Shown: in pieces, positions 1 to 5,860 of the stretch
Layout of the letters: each line of letters starts with the position of its first letter
How positions within the stretch are numbered: position 1 is the first letter of the stretch
Source of the DNA: an uncultured Chitinophagaceae bacterium
GTDB taxonomy: Bacteria; Bacteroidota; Bacteroidia; Chitinophagales; Chitinophagaceae
Direction: 5' to 3'
Length of the DNA stretch: 14,095 nt
Assembly: GCA_937919945.1 (NCBI GenBank)
Contig: CALESY010000086.1
Span: 1-14,095 of the forward strand
Program-made: the position numbers and the translations under genes
The notes under the pieces: model-generated
What the model saw: only the letters and a program-made list of their open reading frames with translations
Database searches by the model: none
What the model was told of the DNA's origin: nothing

Positions 1-1929
1 TTGGGTCAGGAAATAAACGAAGAAAGAAATGCATTAATGTTTTTAAAGCGTCAACATGATACTGATTATAATCAATACATAATAAATACAATTAAACAAA
101 ATCGACTTCCGTTTATCTTAGATGATGCAACTGAAGTACGTGTACAGCCGTTAACTTGGTATGTAAATCATCTTTTAAATGTTCCTTCTGTTTTAGTTGA
201 ATTTTCATCTATTTACAGAACAGGATATGAATTGCAAAATGCAAAATGTGCATTTATTGCAGGGCTAGCTTTAGGTCTAGGCTTGAAAGTGTTAATGGTA
301 TCTGAAAAACCTTTCCCCACATCACTGGATTATCAAGAGTATTTGAAGAAGTTCACAAATTTAGAATTATGTAAAGCAGCAGTAACACCCTTCATTTCAG
401 ATATTAAACAGAATATAGCAGAACTCTATTCAAAAAATATTGCTAATACAAAAATCGTAAGGAGCAGTTCTAAGTTACAGTTAGTGAAATTTGGTGAATA
501 TATTGCCGAACACGAAGCATCCCATGTTTATGATTACTATGTGAATACTGCACATGATGAGAACATAATTAGAAGTGAATATAACATTGTAGTTGGCAGA
601 AAGGGGACGGGTAAAACAGCTACTTTATACTATTTAGAAACAGCTATAAATAAAGATGTAAGAAATCAAGTAGTTGCTATTAAACCAGTCAATTTTGAAA
701 TTGATGGGTTAACGGAATTAATAAAACGTCTTAATAACGATTTTGAAAAAGGCTTCATCGTAGAGTCTATTTGGAAGTTTCTTATTTACACTGAAATTGC
801 AAATGTTATTTATAGAACTATAAAGGAAAAACCTGTTTATTCTATTGGAGAACTAGAAAGCTCTATAATAACTTTTGTTGAAAATAACTCAGAAGTAATT
901 CTGACAGATTTCTCAACAAGGTTAGAACAAGAATTGAAAAAGTTTGAGTCCATTGAGAGTATTCATGAGCAATCACTTTTCAGACAAAAAATATCTGAAG
1001 TGCTGCATGATAATATTATTAGCAAGCTTAAAGAGCTAATAATTAGCTACATGAACAAGAGAAATAGATTAACTGTGTTAATTGATAATCTCGATAAGAA
1101 TTGGAGAAAAGGCAGCGAAATACCAATAATTAGTAGGTTTATTTTAGGGTTATTAGGTGTTGTAGGAAGAATATCTAGAGACTTAAAAGGTCATCCAAAA
1201 TATCCTAATGACTTTGACTTTAATCTAGTTGTTTTTTTACGTAGCGATATTTTTAAGAATGTTTTATCTATTGCTAGAGAGCCTGACAAGATTGAATATA
1301 GTAGATTAAAATGGAATGATAAGGATATCTTGTTCAGAATATTAGATACAAGGATCGATTTTTTTTCTACAAAAGGAAATATTAAAGCAAATGAATTTTG
1401 GAATACATATATAGTTAATTATGTAGATGGTATTGCGTGTAAAGACTATATAATGTCTTGTATTGTTCCTCGACCAAGAGATTTGATATACTTCATGAAC
1501 AGCGCAAAAAGTATAGCAGTTGCAAGAGGACATGATATGATTAATGAGAACGATTTGATATCGGCATATAATGATTACTCAAACTGGGTATTTAAGTCAT
1601 TGTTCGTTGAGAATGGAGTTACTATTCAGCAAATTGAAACATTCTTATACAATTGTATGGGCGAGAGTTCAATACTAACTAAAGATGAATTAATTAAGCT
1701 GATAAAGTTATCAGGTATTGAGGGTGATGAAAACACACATTACTTCATCAATCATCTTTGCTCTTTATCATTTTTAGGTAGAGAGACTAAGAGATCGGAA
1801 TTTAGTTATGAATATGATTTTGAAAATGATATTAAAATTAAAATACTTGCTGATAAACTAGTTAATAGCAGGTTTAAAATTCACAACGCATTTATTCCTT
1901 ATCTAGAATGCAGTGATTATGTTGTATAA
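1..1929 (+). CDS. KAP/Sll1717-like P-loop ATPase, probably 5'-partial
   Basis: Large P-loop NTPase; cellular role unknown. The visible 642 residues contain a Walker A motif GRKGTGKT (199-206), a hydrophobic Walker B strand ending in acidic residues (LTVLIDNLD, 357-365), a sensor-like FLRSDIF (412-418) and an RPRDLI segment (491-496) of the kind seen in KAP and Sll1717-type ATPases. Before the ATPase, residues 52-101 show helix, strand (VPSVLVEF), helix (ELQNAKCAFIAGLALGLG) and strand (KVLMV), resembling the second half of a TIR-like or nucleoside-deoxyribosyltransferase-like Rossmann fold. The frame is open from base 1, which reads TTG, and the first half of such a fold is missing, so the true start is probably upstream. 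The gene is about 27-32% GC in sampled lines, far below the rest, which suggests horizontal transfer. A defence or stress-sensing role is only inferred. No transposase or partner gene is visible in the window. Confidence 0.72.
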   Translation: MGQEINEERNALMFLKRQHDTDYNQYIINTIKQNRLPFILDDATEVRVQPLTWYVNHLLNVPSVLVEFSSIYRTGYELQNAKCAFIAGLALGLGLKVLMVSEKPFPTSLDYQEYLKKFTNLELCKAAVTPFISDIKQNIAELYSKNIANTKIVRSSSKLQLVKFGEYIAEHEASHVYDYYVNTAHDENIIRSEYNIVVGRKGTGKTATLYYLETAINKDVRNQVVAIKPVNFEIDGLTELIKRLNNDFEKGFIVESIWKFLIYTEIANVIYRTIKEKPVYSIGELESSIITFVENNSEVILTDFSTRLEQELKKFESIESIHEQSLFRQKISEVLHDNIISKLKELIISYMNKRNRLTVLIDNLDKNWRKGSEIPIISRFILGLLGVVGRISRDLKGHPKYPNDFDFNLVVFLRSDIFKNVLSIAREPDKIEYSRLKWNDKDILFRILDTRIDFFSTKGNIKANEFWNTYIVNYVDGIACKDYIMSCIVPRPRDLIYFMNSAKSIAVARGHDMINENDLISAYNDYSNWVFKSLFVENGVTIQQIETFLYNCMGESSILTKDELIKLIKLSGIEGDENTHYFINHLCSLSFLGRETKRSEFSYEYDFENDIKIKILADKLVNSRFKIHNAFIPYLECSDYVV

Positions 1930-2024
1930 TTAGCGTATATTTGTTATAGTAAATTCCTAACCATATGCACCCGCAATCCATACATCACAAACTGTTTCGT
2001 CCATCAGCAATTACTTACAAATCG

Positions 2025-2060
2025 GCAACAAAATGCAACAATTTGCAACCGTCCCGCAAC
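2025..2060 (+). repeat. Four GCAAC repeats at 10-11 bp spacing
   Basis: GCAAC occurs at 2025-2029, 2035-2039, 2045-2049 and 2056-2060, so starts are 10, 10 and 11 bp apart, about one DNA helical turn. An inverted copy GTTGC lies at 2092-2096. Such phased short repeats are typical of protein-binding arrays, for example integrase arm sites or repressor operators. The binding protein is not known. Confidence 0.55.
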
Positions 2061-2116
2061 ACAACCTATTGGTTTTCAATGTCCATAAAATGTTGCAGTT
2101 TTAAAACAATACAAAC

Positions 2117-2184
2117 ACTATCAACCCGTCAGGCTCGATAGTTACAATTGAAAAAACATTAAGAAAACTATCAAATACTATCAA
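2117..2184 (+). repeat. Three ACTATCAA direct repeats with one inverted partial copy
   Basis: ACTATCAA occurs at 2117-2124, 2167-2174 and 2177-2184; the last two starts are exactly 10 bp apart and the first is 50 bp earlier. A GATAGTT at 2137-2143 is a partial inverted copy. It lies just downstream of the GCAAC set and may be part of the same protein-binding region. Function unknown. Confidence 0.45.
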
Positions 2185-2373
2185 CACATATGAAAATATG
2201 CAAACCAAACCTAAGCCACCGTACAAATGCTCAGGAGTTTTAGCTCTGCTGTGAAAAGTTCCCCCCTTTGGTCGAAATGACGGCACTGATGAGGTAACAA
2301 TGTATAAAGTGGGAACAAATAGCGTTCAGCCGTCCGGCAGTACAGTAGCAGTCAAGCCGAATCGGAGCGTCAA

Positions 2374-2402
2374 CAAAGCATTCAGATGTCATCAATGCTT
2401 TG
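2374..2402. repeat. 9-bp perfect inverted repeat (hairpin)
   Basis: CAAAGCATT (2374-2382) and AATGCTTTG (2394-2402) are perfect reverse complements separated by an 11-base loop. It has no T-run on either side, so it is not an evident terminator. It is followed 13 bases later by a second hairpin, suggesting one structured intergenic element. Confidence 0.55.
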
Positions 2403-2415
2403 CAGCTTTTCTTTG

Positions 2416-2445
2416 TTTCTTTCTTTTGCTGCCAAAAGAAAGAAA
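2416..2445. repeat. 13-bp perfect inverted repeat with 4-base loop
   Basis: TTTCTTTCTTTTG (2416-2428) and CAAAAGAAAGAAA (2433-2445) are perfect reverse complements around the loop CTGC. One arm is almost all pyrimidine and the other almost all purine. Elements of this look are frequent between genes in Bacteroidota genomes, as far as I recall; I could not verify copy number. It lacks a following U-tract, so a terminator role is doubtful. Confidence 0.6.
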
Positions 2446-2496
2446 GGAAGCGCAGGCAAGAGCGCAGCAAAAAGTCTCGTGCAGAGTAAGACACTT

Positions 2497-2597
2497 GTTA
2501 TCGTGAGATTATTCCGCTTCGCTATATGAGAAAAGTTGCTTCGTACTTCGCCATGACTCGGGTAGGAATGATGACGCGAGTAGAGACAATGACGGGA
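2497..2597. repeat. Degenerate interspersed-repeat-like tract
   Basis: The stretch reads as variants of a widespread bacterial intergenic repeat type with GAGATT, GCTTCG or ACTTCG, and ATGACG modules: GAGATTATTCCGCTTCGC near 2505-2522, TTGCTTCGTACTTCGC near 2536-2551, and ATGATGACG and AATGACGG at 2568-2576 and 2588-2595. Another AATGACGG is at 2276-2283. It ends about 20 bases before the DUF721 gene start. Identification is by look only. Confidence 0.35.
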
Positions 2598-2619
2598 AAG
2601 AATACTTAACTTTACCCCT

Positions 2620-2901
2620 ATGGGACAGTATAGCATTGGCGAGGCACTGAACCTGCTGATGGAAAAAAGCGGGTGGAAGCCTAAGGCGCACGAACTACGC
2701 CTGCGCAACGAGTGGGAACAGATAGCAGGCAAAACGATTGCTAAGTACACGCGCAACCTGTATCTGAGCGGCCATACCCTTACCATCTATACAGATGTTG
2801 CCGCCCTGAAGCAGGAACTGCTGCTGGCAAAACCCCAACTAACCGCCACCATCAACGAGTACTTCGGCGAAGAGGTGGTGAGGGAAATAAACATCAAGTA
2901 G
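2620..2901 (+). CDS. DUF721 / DciA-like protein
   Basis: A 93-residue protein of the DUF721 family, whose best known member DciA helps load the replicative helicase DnaB in many bacteria. The family pattern is clear: a basic N-terminal helix region, NEWEQIAG (29-36), IAKYTRNLYL (40-49), a beta strand LTIYTDVAALKQEL, and a C-terminal helix with NEYFGEEVVREI. Its length is typical for the Bacteroidota form. ATG at 2620 is the only start that keeps the full domain; no Shine-Dalgarno sequence is evident. In many Bacteroidota this gene follows recF; here it follows a gene-poor region and a foreign-looking gene, so the usual linkage may have been broken. Helicase loading by this protein is inferred from the family. 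Confidence 0.85.
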   Translation: MGQYSIGEALNLLMEKSGWKPKAHELRLRNEWEQIAGKTIAKYTRNLYLSGHTLTIYTDVAALKQELLLAKPQLTATINEYFGEEVVREINIK

Positions 2902-2908
2902 CTAAGCT

Positions 2909-3148
2909 ATGAAGCTGCCATATTTCATCATATTATTAATAGCTTTTGCACTCAATATTGCAGTGTTTGTGCACGAGCAATTGTACGATGCTCCCCAACT
3001 TCCCTATACTACAGCAGATTATATTATAGAGTTTATATGCGGCAGCATACTTTTTACAACAATTTTCTGGGCAATACTTTCAGCTATGTATATGGCTTTG
3101 CGTTGGGTAGCTATGCAGGTGCGCAATAGGGTTAAAATATATCTTTAA
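2909..3148 (+). CDS. Small two-helix membrane protein, unknown function
   Basis: A 79-residue predicted membrane protein. Hydrophobic segments lie at about residues 4-22 and 43-68, separated by a short acidic and aromatic loop, and the end is basic (QVRNRVKIYL), which suggests that the C-terminus is cytoplasmic. It starts 7 bases after the DUF721 stop, so the two are probably co-transcribed. Its last 17 bases overlap the convergent HAD gene end. I do not recognise the family. The close spacing and clean hydrophobic pattern support a real gene, but an accidental frame is not excluded. Confidence 0.6.
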   Translation: MKLPYFIILLIAFALNIAVFVHEQLYDAPQLPYTTADYIIEFICGSILFTTIFWAILSAMYMALRWVAMQVRNRVKIYL

Positions 3149-3827
3149 GCTCTGCAAGGCTCGTTACCTCGTAGGTAGGCTTGTGGCGGTGGGGGGTACG
3201 TGCGGGGTTGTAGTAGGCTTGGTCCCACCCGGCATATAGCGCGCCCAGTATGTCTATCTCCAGCGCATCACCAATCATAATGCTTTCATCGGCAGTGGCG
3301 CCCGTGGCTTGCAGGCCGTAGTTGAAGATGGCTGCTTGCGGCTTCATGCTATTGCTTTTCTCGCTCGTTATCAGCTCTGTAAAGTAGGGGGCTATACCGC
3401 TGAATTGCAGTTTCTGCCGTTGGGTACTTTCAAACCCGTTGGTGATGAGGTGCATGGTGTAGCCGCGTTGCCTACAATGCTCCAGCACATCGGTAGCGTG
3501 GGGTACAAGGCGGCGTTGGTGGGGCAGTATCTCTAAGTAGGCACTGCTCATTTCGTGGGCAAGGTTGGCATCGTTTATTTTAAAGTCAACCAGTGTCAGC
3601 CAGAAGCGTTTCCAGCGTAGCTCATCGCGCTTTATAAATCCGTTGCGGAAGCGTGCCCAGAGCTTTTCGTTATGTACATGGTAGGCGGCGGCAAAGGCAT
3701 CGAAGTCGGTAATGCCATAGCCCGCCAGTTGGCACTCTTCATATACCTGCAGCAGGGTATGAGCCGAGTTGGCTTCAAAATCCCACAGGGTGTGGTCGAG
3801 GTCGAAGAAGAGGTGTTTGTATTTCAT
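3132..3827 (-). CDS. HAD-family hydrolase, YjjG-like pyrimidine nucleotidase
   Basis: A 231-residue haloacid dehalogenase superfamily enzyme. All four catalytic motifs are present: motif I FFDLDHTLWD with nucleophile D9 and acid/base D11, motif II LITNGF with T129, motif III MKP with K162, and motif IV IMIGDALEIDILGA with D187 and D192. A helical cap fills residues about 17-105. The sequence and length fit the YjjG subgroup, which dephosphorylates noncanonical pyrimidine nucleotides and so helps clean the nucleotide pool in the cytoplasm. The exact substrate is inferred. It lies downstream of rpoZ but a terminator lies between, so it is likely transcribed on its own. Its 3' end overlaps a small convergent gene by 17 bases. 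Confidence 0.87.
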   Translation of the reverse strand: MKYKHLFFDLDHTLWDFEANSAHTLLQVYEECQLAGYGITDFDAFAAAYHVHNEKLWARFRNGFIKRDELRWKRFWLTLVDFKINDANLAHEMSSAYLEILPHQRRLVPHATDVLEHCRQRGYTMHLITNGFESTQRQKLQFSGIAPYFTELITSEKSNSMKPQAAIFNYGLQATGATADESIMIGDALEIDILGALYAGWDQAYYNPARTPHRHKPTYEVTSLAELKDIF

Positions 3828-3910
3828 TTTAGTCGTAAGTAGAAAGTAGTGAGCGGGTATTTGGGATTTGGGTTTTCAGTGTCAGGATTTAGAAATCAGT
3901 ATTGAGTGTT

Positions 3911-3941
3911 TAAACAAAAAGCCACCCTTTTCAGGATAGCT
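3911..3941 (-). terminator. Rho-independent terminator after rpoZ
   Basis: Read on the minus strand, AGCTATCC and GGGTGGCT pair over 8 bases (two G-U wobbles) around the loop TGAAAA, followed directly by TTTTTGTTT. It starts about 30 bases past the rpoZ stop and would end the bamD-rpoZ transcript before the HAD gene. Confidence 0.75.
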
Positions 3942-3971
3942 CTTTGTAGTAATATCAGCAAATGGCAGTGA

Positions 3972-4298
3972 TTATTGCCCTTTTTTGCGGTAGTATATTT
4001 TATCATCAAAAAACTCGTTGATGCTTTGCAGGGCAGGGTTTGCCATGCGCTCATACATACGCGATATTTCGATTTGCTCTTTGTTTTCGTGTATCTCTTC
4101 CAGGTTGTCTGCATGGCTGCTGAATTCGTCCAGCTTGCGGTGCAGTTCTTCTTTCATGGTAACAGATATCTGGTTGGCACGGCGGCTCATTACCACCAGT
4201 GATTCGTACAAATTGCCTGTTTTTTCTTTGATGGCCAGCACGTCGCGGGTTTCAACCAGCGGGTTCACAGCAGCCAGCGCTTTTCTATTTAAGCTCAT
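3972..4298 (-). CDS. rpoZ: RNA polymerase omega subunit, Bacteroidota type
   Basis: A 108-residue protein resembling the Bacteroidota form of the omega subunit (Rpb6/omega fold), a small helical part of RNA polymerase that supports assembly of the beta-prime subunit. The recognisable core is about residues 27-58, including TGNLYESLVVMSRRANQIS and the following charged helix; the C-terminal part is rich in charged residues and ends in a basic YYRKKGQ. Its start codon overlaps the end of bamD by 14 bases, a pair commonly conserved in Bacteroidota, which supports the call. In many relatives coaBC follows; here a terminator and a HAD gene follow instead. The omega family is poorly conserved, so context carries weight. 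Confidence 0.8.
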   Translation of the reverse strand: MSLNRKALAAVNPLVETRDVLAIKEKTGNLYESLVVMSRRANQISVTMKEELHRKLDEFSSHADNLEEIHENKEQIEISRMYERMANPALQSINEFFDDKIYYRKKGQ

Positions 4299-5100
4299 TG
4301 CGTAATTTTTTTACAATGTTATCGGCCTTGGTATAATATTCCTCAGCGTCGCGAAGATACTGAGATTTCGGATAACCGTCAACTAATTCTCTGTAAGCAT
4401 TGATAGCGGTGGCGTAGCGTTCTTCCTGCTTTTCCTTAATGCTCTCGCCTGCATACTTGTACCATGCCTTTACGGTCATGTACTGGTAGTAGTCGCTCTG
4501 GGCAGATTCGGGGAAGTTCCTCATCACCTGTTTAAAGGCTATACCGGCGGCTTTGTATTGCCCTATATTGTAGTACAGCTTGGCTGCAGCAGCCTCTTTT
4601 TCTTCCAGTTTCAGGCGGCCTTCGTCTATGTATTTACTGGCTTCTGCTACGTGTTTGCTCTCGGGGTGCCCGTTGATGAACACCTGCAGGGCATCCATAG
4701 CCCGCTCTGTATTGGTTTGCTCCAGCGACGATTTGGGGGACATTTTGTACAGGCAATAGCCATACAGAAACTCCAGTTCTTCCGACTCTTTGCTTGTAGG
4801 GAAGGCTTCTACATAGTTTTTGAAGTGGTACGATGCCGACAGCCAGTCCTTCATATTGTAGAAGGTGTAGGCATAGCGGTAGTACATAAGCTCGTAGTTG
4901 CGGGTATTCTTCAGCACGGGTATCAGGCTCTCGTACAGGCCATTGGCTTGCTGCCACTTCTTACGGTCGTAAAACTCGTTGGCACGTTTCAGCTTATAAT
5001 TGACGTCTTTACTTTTCAGGGCGCGCTCGTAGCCACTGCAGCCGTATAGCAGGCTTACAGTCAGCATCAGCAACACCAAATGACGTATGCGTAGATACAT
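4285..5100 (-). CDS. bamD: Outer membrane assembly lipoprotein BamD
   Basis: A 271-residue lipoprotein with TPR-like helical repeats, matching BamD (YfiO), which works with BamA to fold and insert outer membrane proteins. Residues 1-20 form a signal peptide with basic start (YLRIRH) and hydrophobic core, ending in lipobox L-Y-G-C with lipidated C21, followed by SG. TPR-like helix pairs rich in Y, A and L span about residues 35-265, with motifs such as YYRYAYTFYNMKDW, ASYHFKNYVEAFP, and a final AEEYYTKAD. Length is typical. The ATG at 5098-5100 gives a complete signal peptide, while a later ATG at residue 12 would leave it too short. rpoZ follows with a 14-base overlap. It is divergent from mraZ. 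Confidence 0.9.
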   Translation of the reverse strand: MYLRIRHLVLLMLTVSLLYGCSGYERALKSKDVNYKLKRANEFYDRKKWQQANGLYESLIPVLKNTRNYELMYYRYAYTFYNMKDWLSASYHFKNYVEAFPTSKESEELEFLYGYCLYKMSPKSSLEQTNTERAMDALQVFINGHPESKHVAEASKYIDEGRLKLEEKEAAAAKLYYNIGQYKAAGIAFKQVMRNFPESAQSDYYQYMTVKAWYKYAGESIKEKQEERYATAINAYRELVDGYPKSQYLRDAEEYYTKADNIVKKLRNELK

Positions 5101-5191
5101 AAGGGTGGCAAAAATAGCATATCTGTCTTTGTTTGCCTAACGACGGGTATAAAACTCTGTTAAATAAGGGGTTTTACAGTCATTTCACAGG

Positions 5192-5302
5192 TTATCCACA
5201 GCTATCCACACGATATGCACACAGGTTTATGAACATACTGTGAAAAATAGGCTGAAACATAAACCCACATTGATGTTTAGCCACTTACTGTTTTGTGGAA
5301 AA
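5192..5302. promoter_or_regulatory. Cluster of DnaA-box-like 9-mers
   Basis: Compared with TTATNCACA, there is one perfect box TTATCCACA at 5192-5200. One-mismatch boxes are CTATCCACA at 5202-5210 and ATATGCACA at 5213-5221 on the plus strand, and on the minus strand TTTTTCACA (5247-5239) and TTTTCCACA (5302-5294). The three plus-strand boxes start 10 and 11 bp apart, in helical phase. With uniform base use, about 0.2 such sites would be expected in the 285-bp gap. The cluster could be part of a replication origin or a DnaA-controlled promoter region between bamD and mraZ. Confidence 0.55.
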
Positions 5303-5320
5303 ATACAGTCGGGCATAATA

Positions 5321-5365
5321 GTGCAAATCCGTGGTAAAAAGTGTTATTTTGTGGTAAATAAGGTA
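5321..5365 (+). promoter_or_regulatory. Putative MraZ operator, GTGG/GTGT repeats with 10-bp period
   Basis: Four units begin exactly every 10 bases: GTGCAAATCC (5321), GTGGTAAAAA (5331), GTGTTATTTT (5341) and GTGGTAAATA (5351); a weaker AGGTA follows at 5361. MraZ proteins are known to bind short G-rich direct repeats at 10-bp spacing upstream of their own gene (TGGGN repeats in E. coli, AAAGTG[T/G] repeats in mollicutes). The array ends about 20 bases before the mraZ start codon, the expected place for autoregulation. Confidence 0.7.
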
Positions 5366-5385
5366 AAATCACGTTCAAATCGTCC

Positions 5386-5856
5386 ATGCCAAACCTTCTC
5401 GGAGAATATGAAGTAGCTGTAGATGTCAAGGGTCGCTTTTTGCTGCCTGCAGGCTTCCGCAAGCAGTTACCCGAAGAGGCGGCTGCGCGCTTCGTTATTA
5501 ACCGTGGGTTTGAAAATTGCCTTACCATGTTTACGGTAGAAAGCTGGAATGTACTGGCTGAAAAAGTAAACAAGCTCAACGACTTCAATCCGAAAGTGCG
5601 CGAGTTCAAGCGCCTGTTTATGAATGGCGCCAACTTCGTGGATGTAGACAGTGCAGCCCGCATATTGTTGCCCAAGCCGCTGCAGGAGTATGCATCCATC
5701 ACCAAAGAGATGATATTCTCTGCGCAAGGCAATAAAGTAGAGCTATGGGATAAAGATACGTATTACGCATATATACGCCAGCATGCTACGGGTTTCAGCG
5801 ACCTGGCAGCAGAGGTGGCAGGCAGTGGTTTTGTGAACCCTTTTGAAAACCTGTAA
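5386..5856 (+). CDS. mraZ: MraZ transcriptional regulator
   Basis: A 156-residue DNA-binding protein and first gene of the division and cell wall cluster. It has the two SpoVT/AbrB-type repeats of MraZ: the first with DVKGR (13-17) followed by FLLP, the second with DSAAR (88-92) followed by ILLP, matching the conserved DxxxR signature twice. A FENCLTMFT segment (42-50) and an AQGNKVELWD segment (113-122) are also family-like. The ATG at 5386 gives the standard N-terminus. Members form ring oligomers that bind direct repeats, and a matching repeat array lies just upstream, so autorepression of the whole cluster is likely. The stop lies 4 bases before rsmH. Confidence 0.95.
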   Translation: MPNLLGEYEVAVDVKGRFLLPAGFRKQLPEEAAARFVINRGFENCLTMFTVESWNVLAEKVNKLNDFNPKVREFKRLFMNGANFVDVDSAARILLPKPLQEYASITKEMIFSAQGNKVELWDKDTYYAYIRQHATGFSDLAAEVAGSGFVNPFENL

Positions 5857-5860
5857 CGGG

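Larger units (their letters stand above)
1930..2619. other. 690-bp intergenic region without a convincing gene
   Basis: This stretch separates the AT-rich ATPase gene from the DUF721 gene. Short open frames exist on both strands, but none has recognisable protein character and several read through hairpins or repeats. What it does hold is a GCAAC repeat set (2025-2060), ACTATCAA repeats (2117-2184), two hairpins (2374-2402, 2416-2445) and a degenerate repeat-like tract (about 2497-2597). No tRNA, CRISPR array or riboswitch was recognised. The composition changes from AT-rich to more balanced inside this region, so a boundary of foreign DNA may lie here. Confidence 0.6.

Noticed and set aside
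1965..2141. 58-codon plus-strand open frame starting ATG
   Set aside because: It covers the GCAAC repeats, has no domain pattern and no supporting start context.
2416..2445. Hairpin as intrinsic terminator
   Set aside because: No T-run follows on either strand, and the stem is AT-rich.
2300..2506. 68-codon plus-strand open frame
   Set aside because: It reads straight through both hairpins and the purine/pyrimidine repeat; the product has no recognisable domain and looks like translated intergenic repeat.
2382..2786. 134-codon minus-strand open frame
   Set aside because: It overlaps most of the DUF721 gene start on the other strand and has no family resemblance.
4558..5049. 163-codon plus-strand open frame opposite bamD
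   Set aside because: It is a shadow of the confident bamD gene; its composition follows the complementary codons.
5109..5116. TATTTTTG on the minus strand, a perfect Bacteroidota -7 type box before bamD
   Set aside because: It would place the transcript start almost at the bamD ATG and no TTTG element is seen at the proper distance upstream.
5293..5319. TTGTGG and CATAAT as a possible mraZ promoter
   Set aside because: The spacer is 15 bases, the boxes are of E. coli rather than Bacteroidota type, and the first overlaps a DnaA-like box.
5843..5860. TTG start for rsmH
   Set aside because: ATG 5861 gives the family-typical N-terminus without overlapping mraZ.
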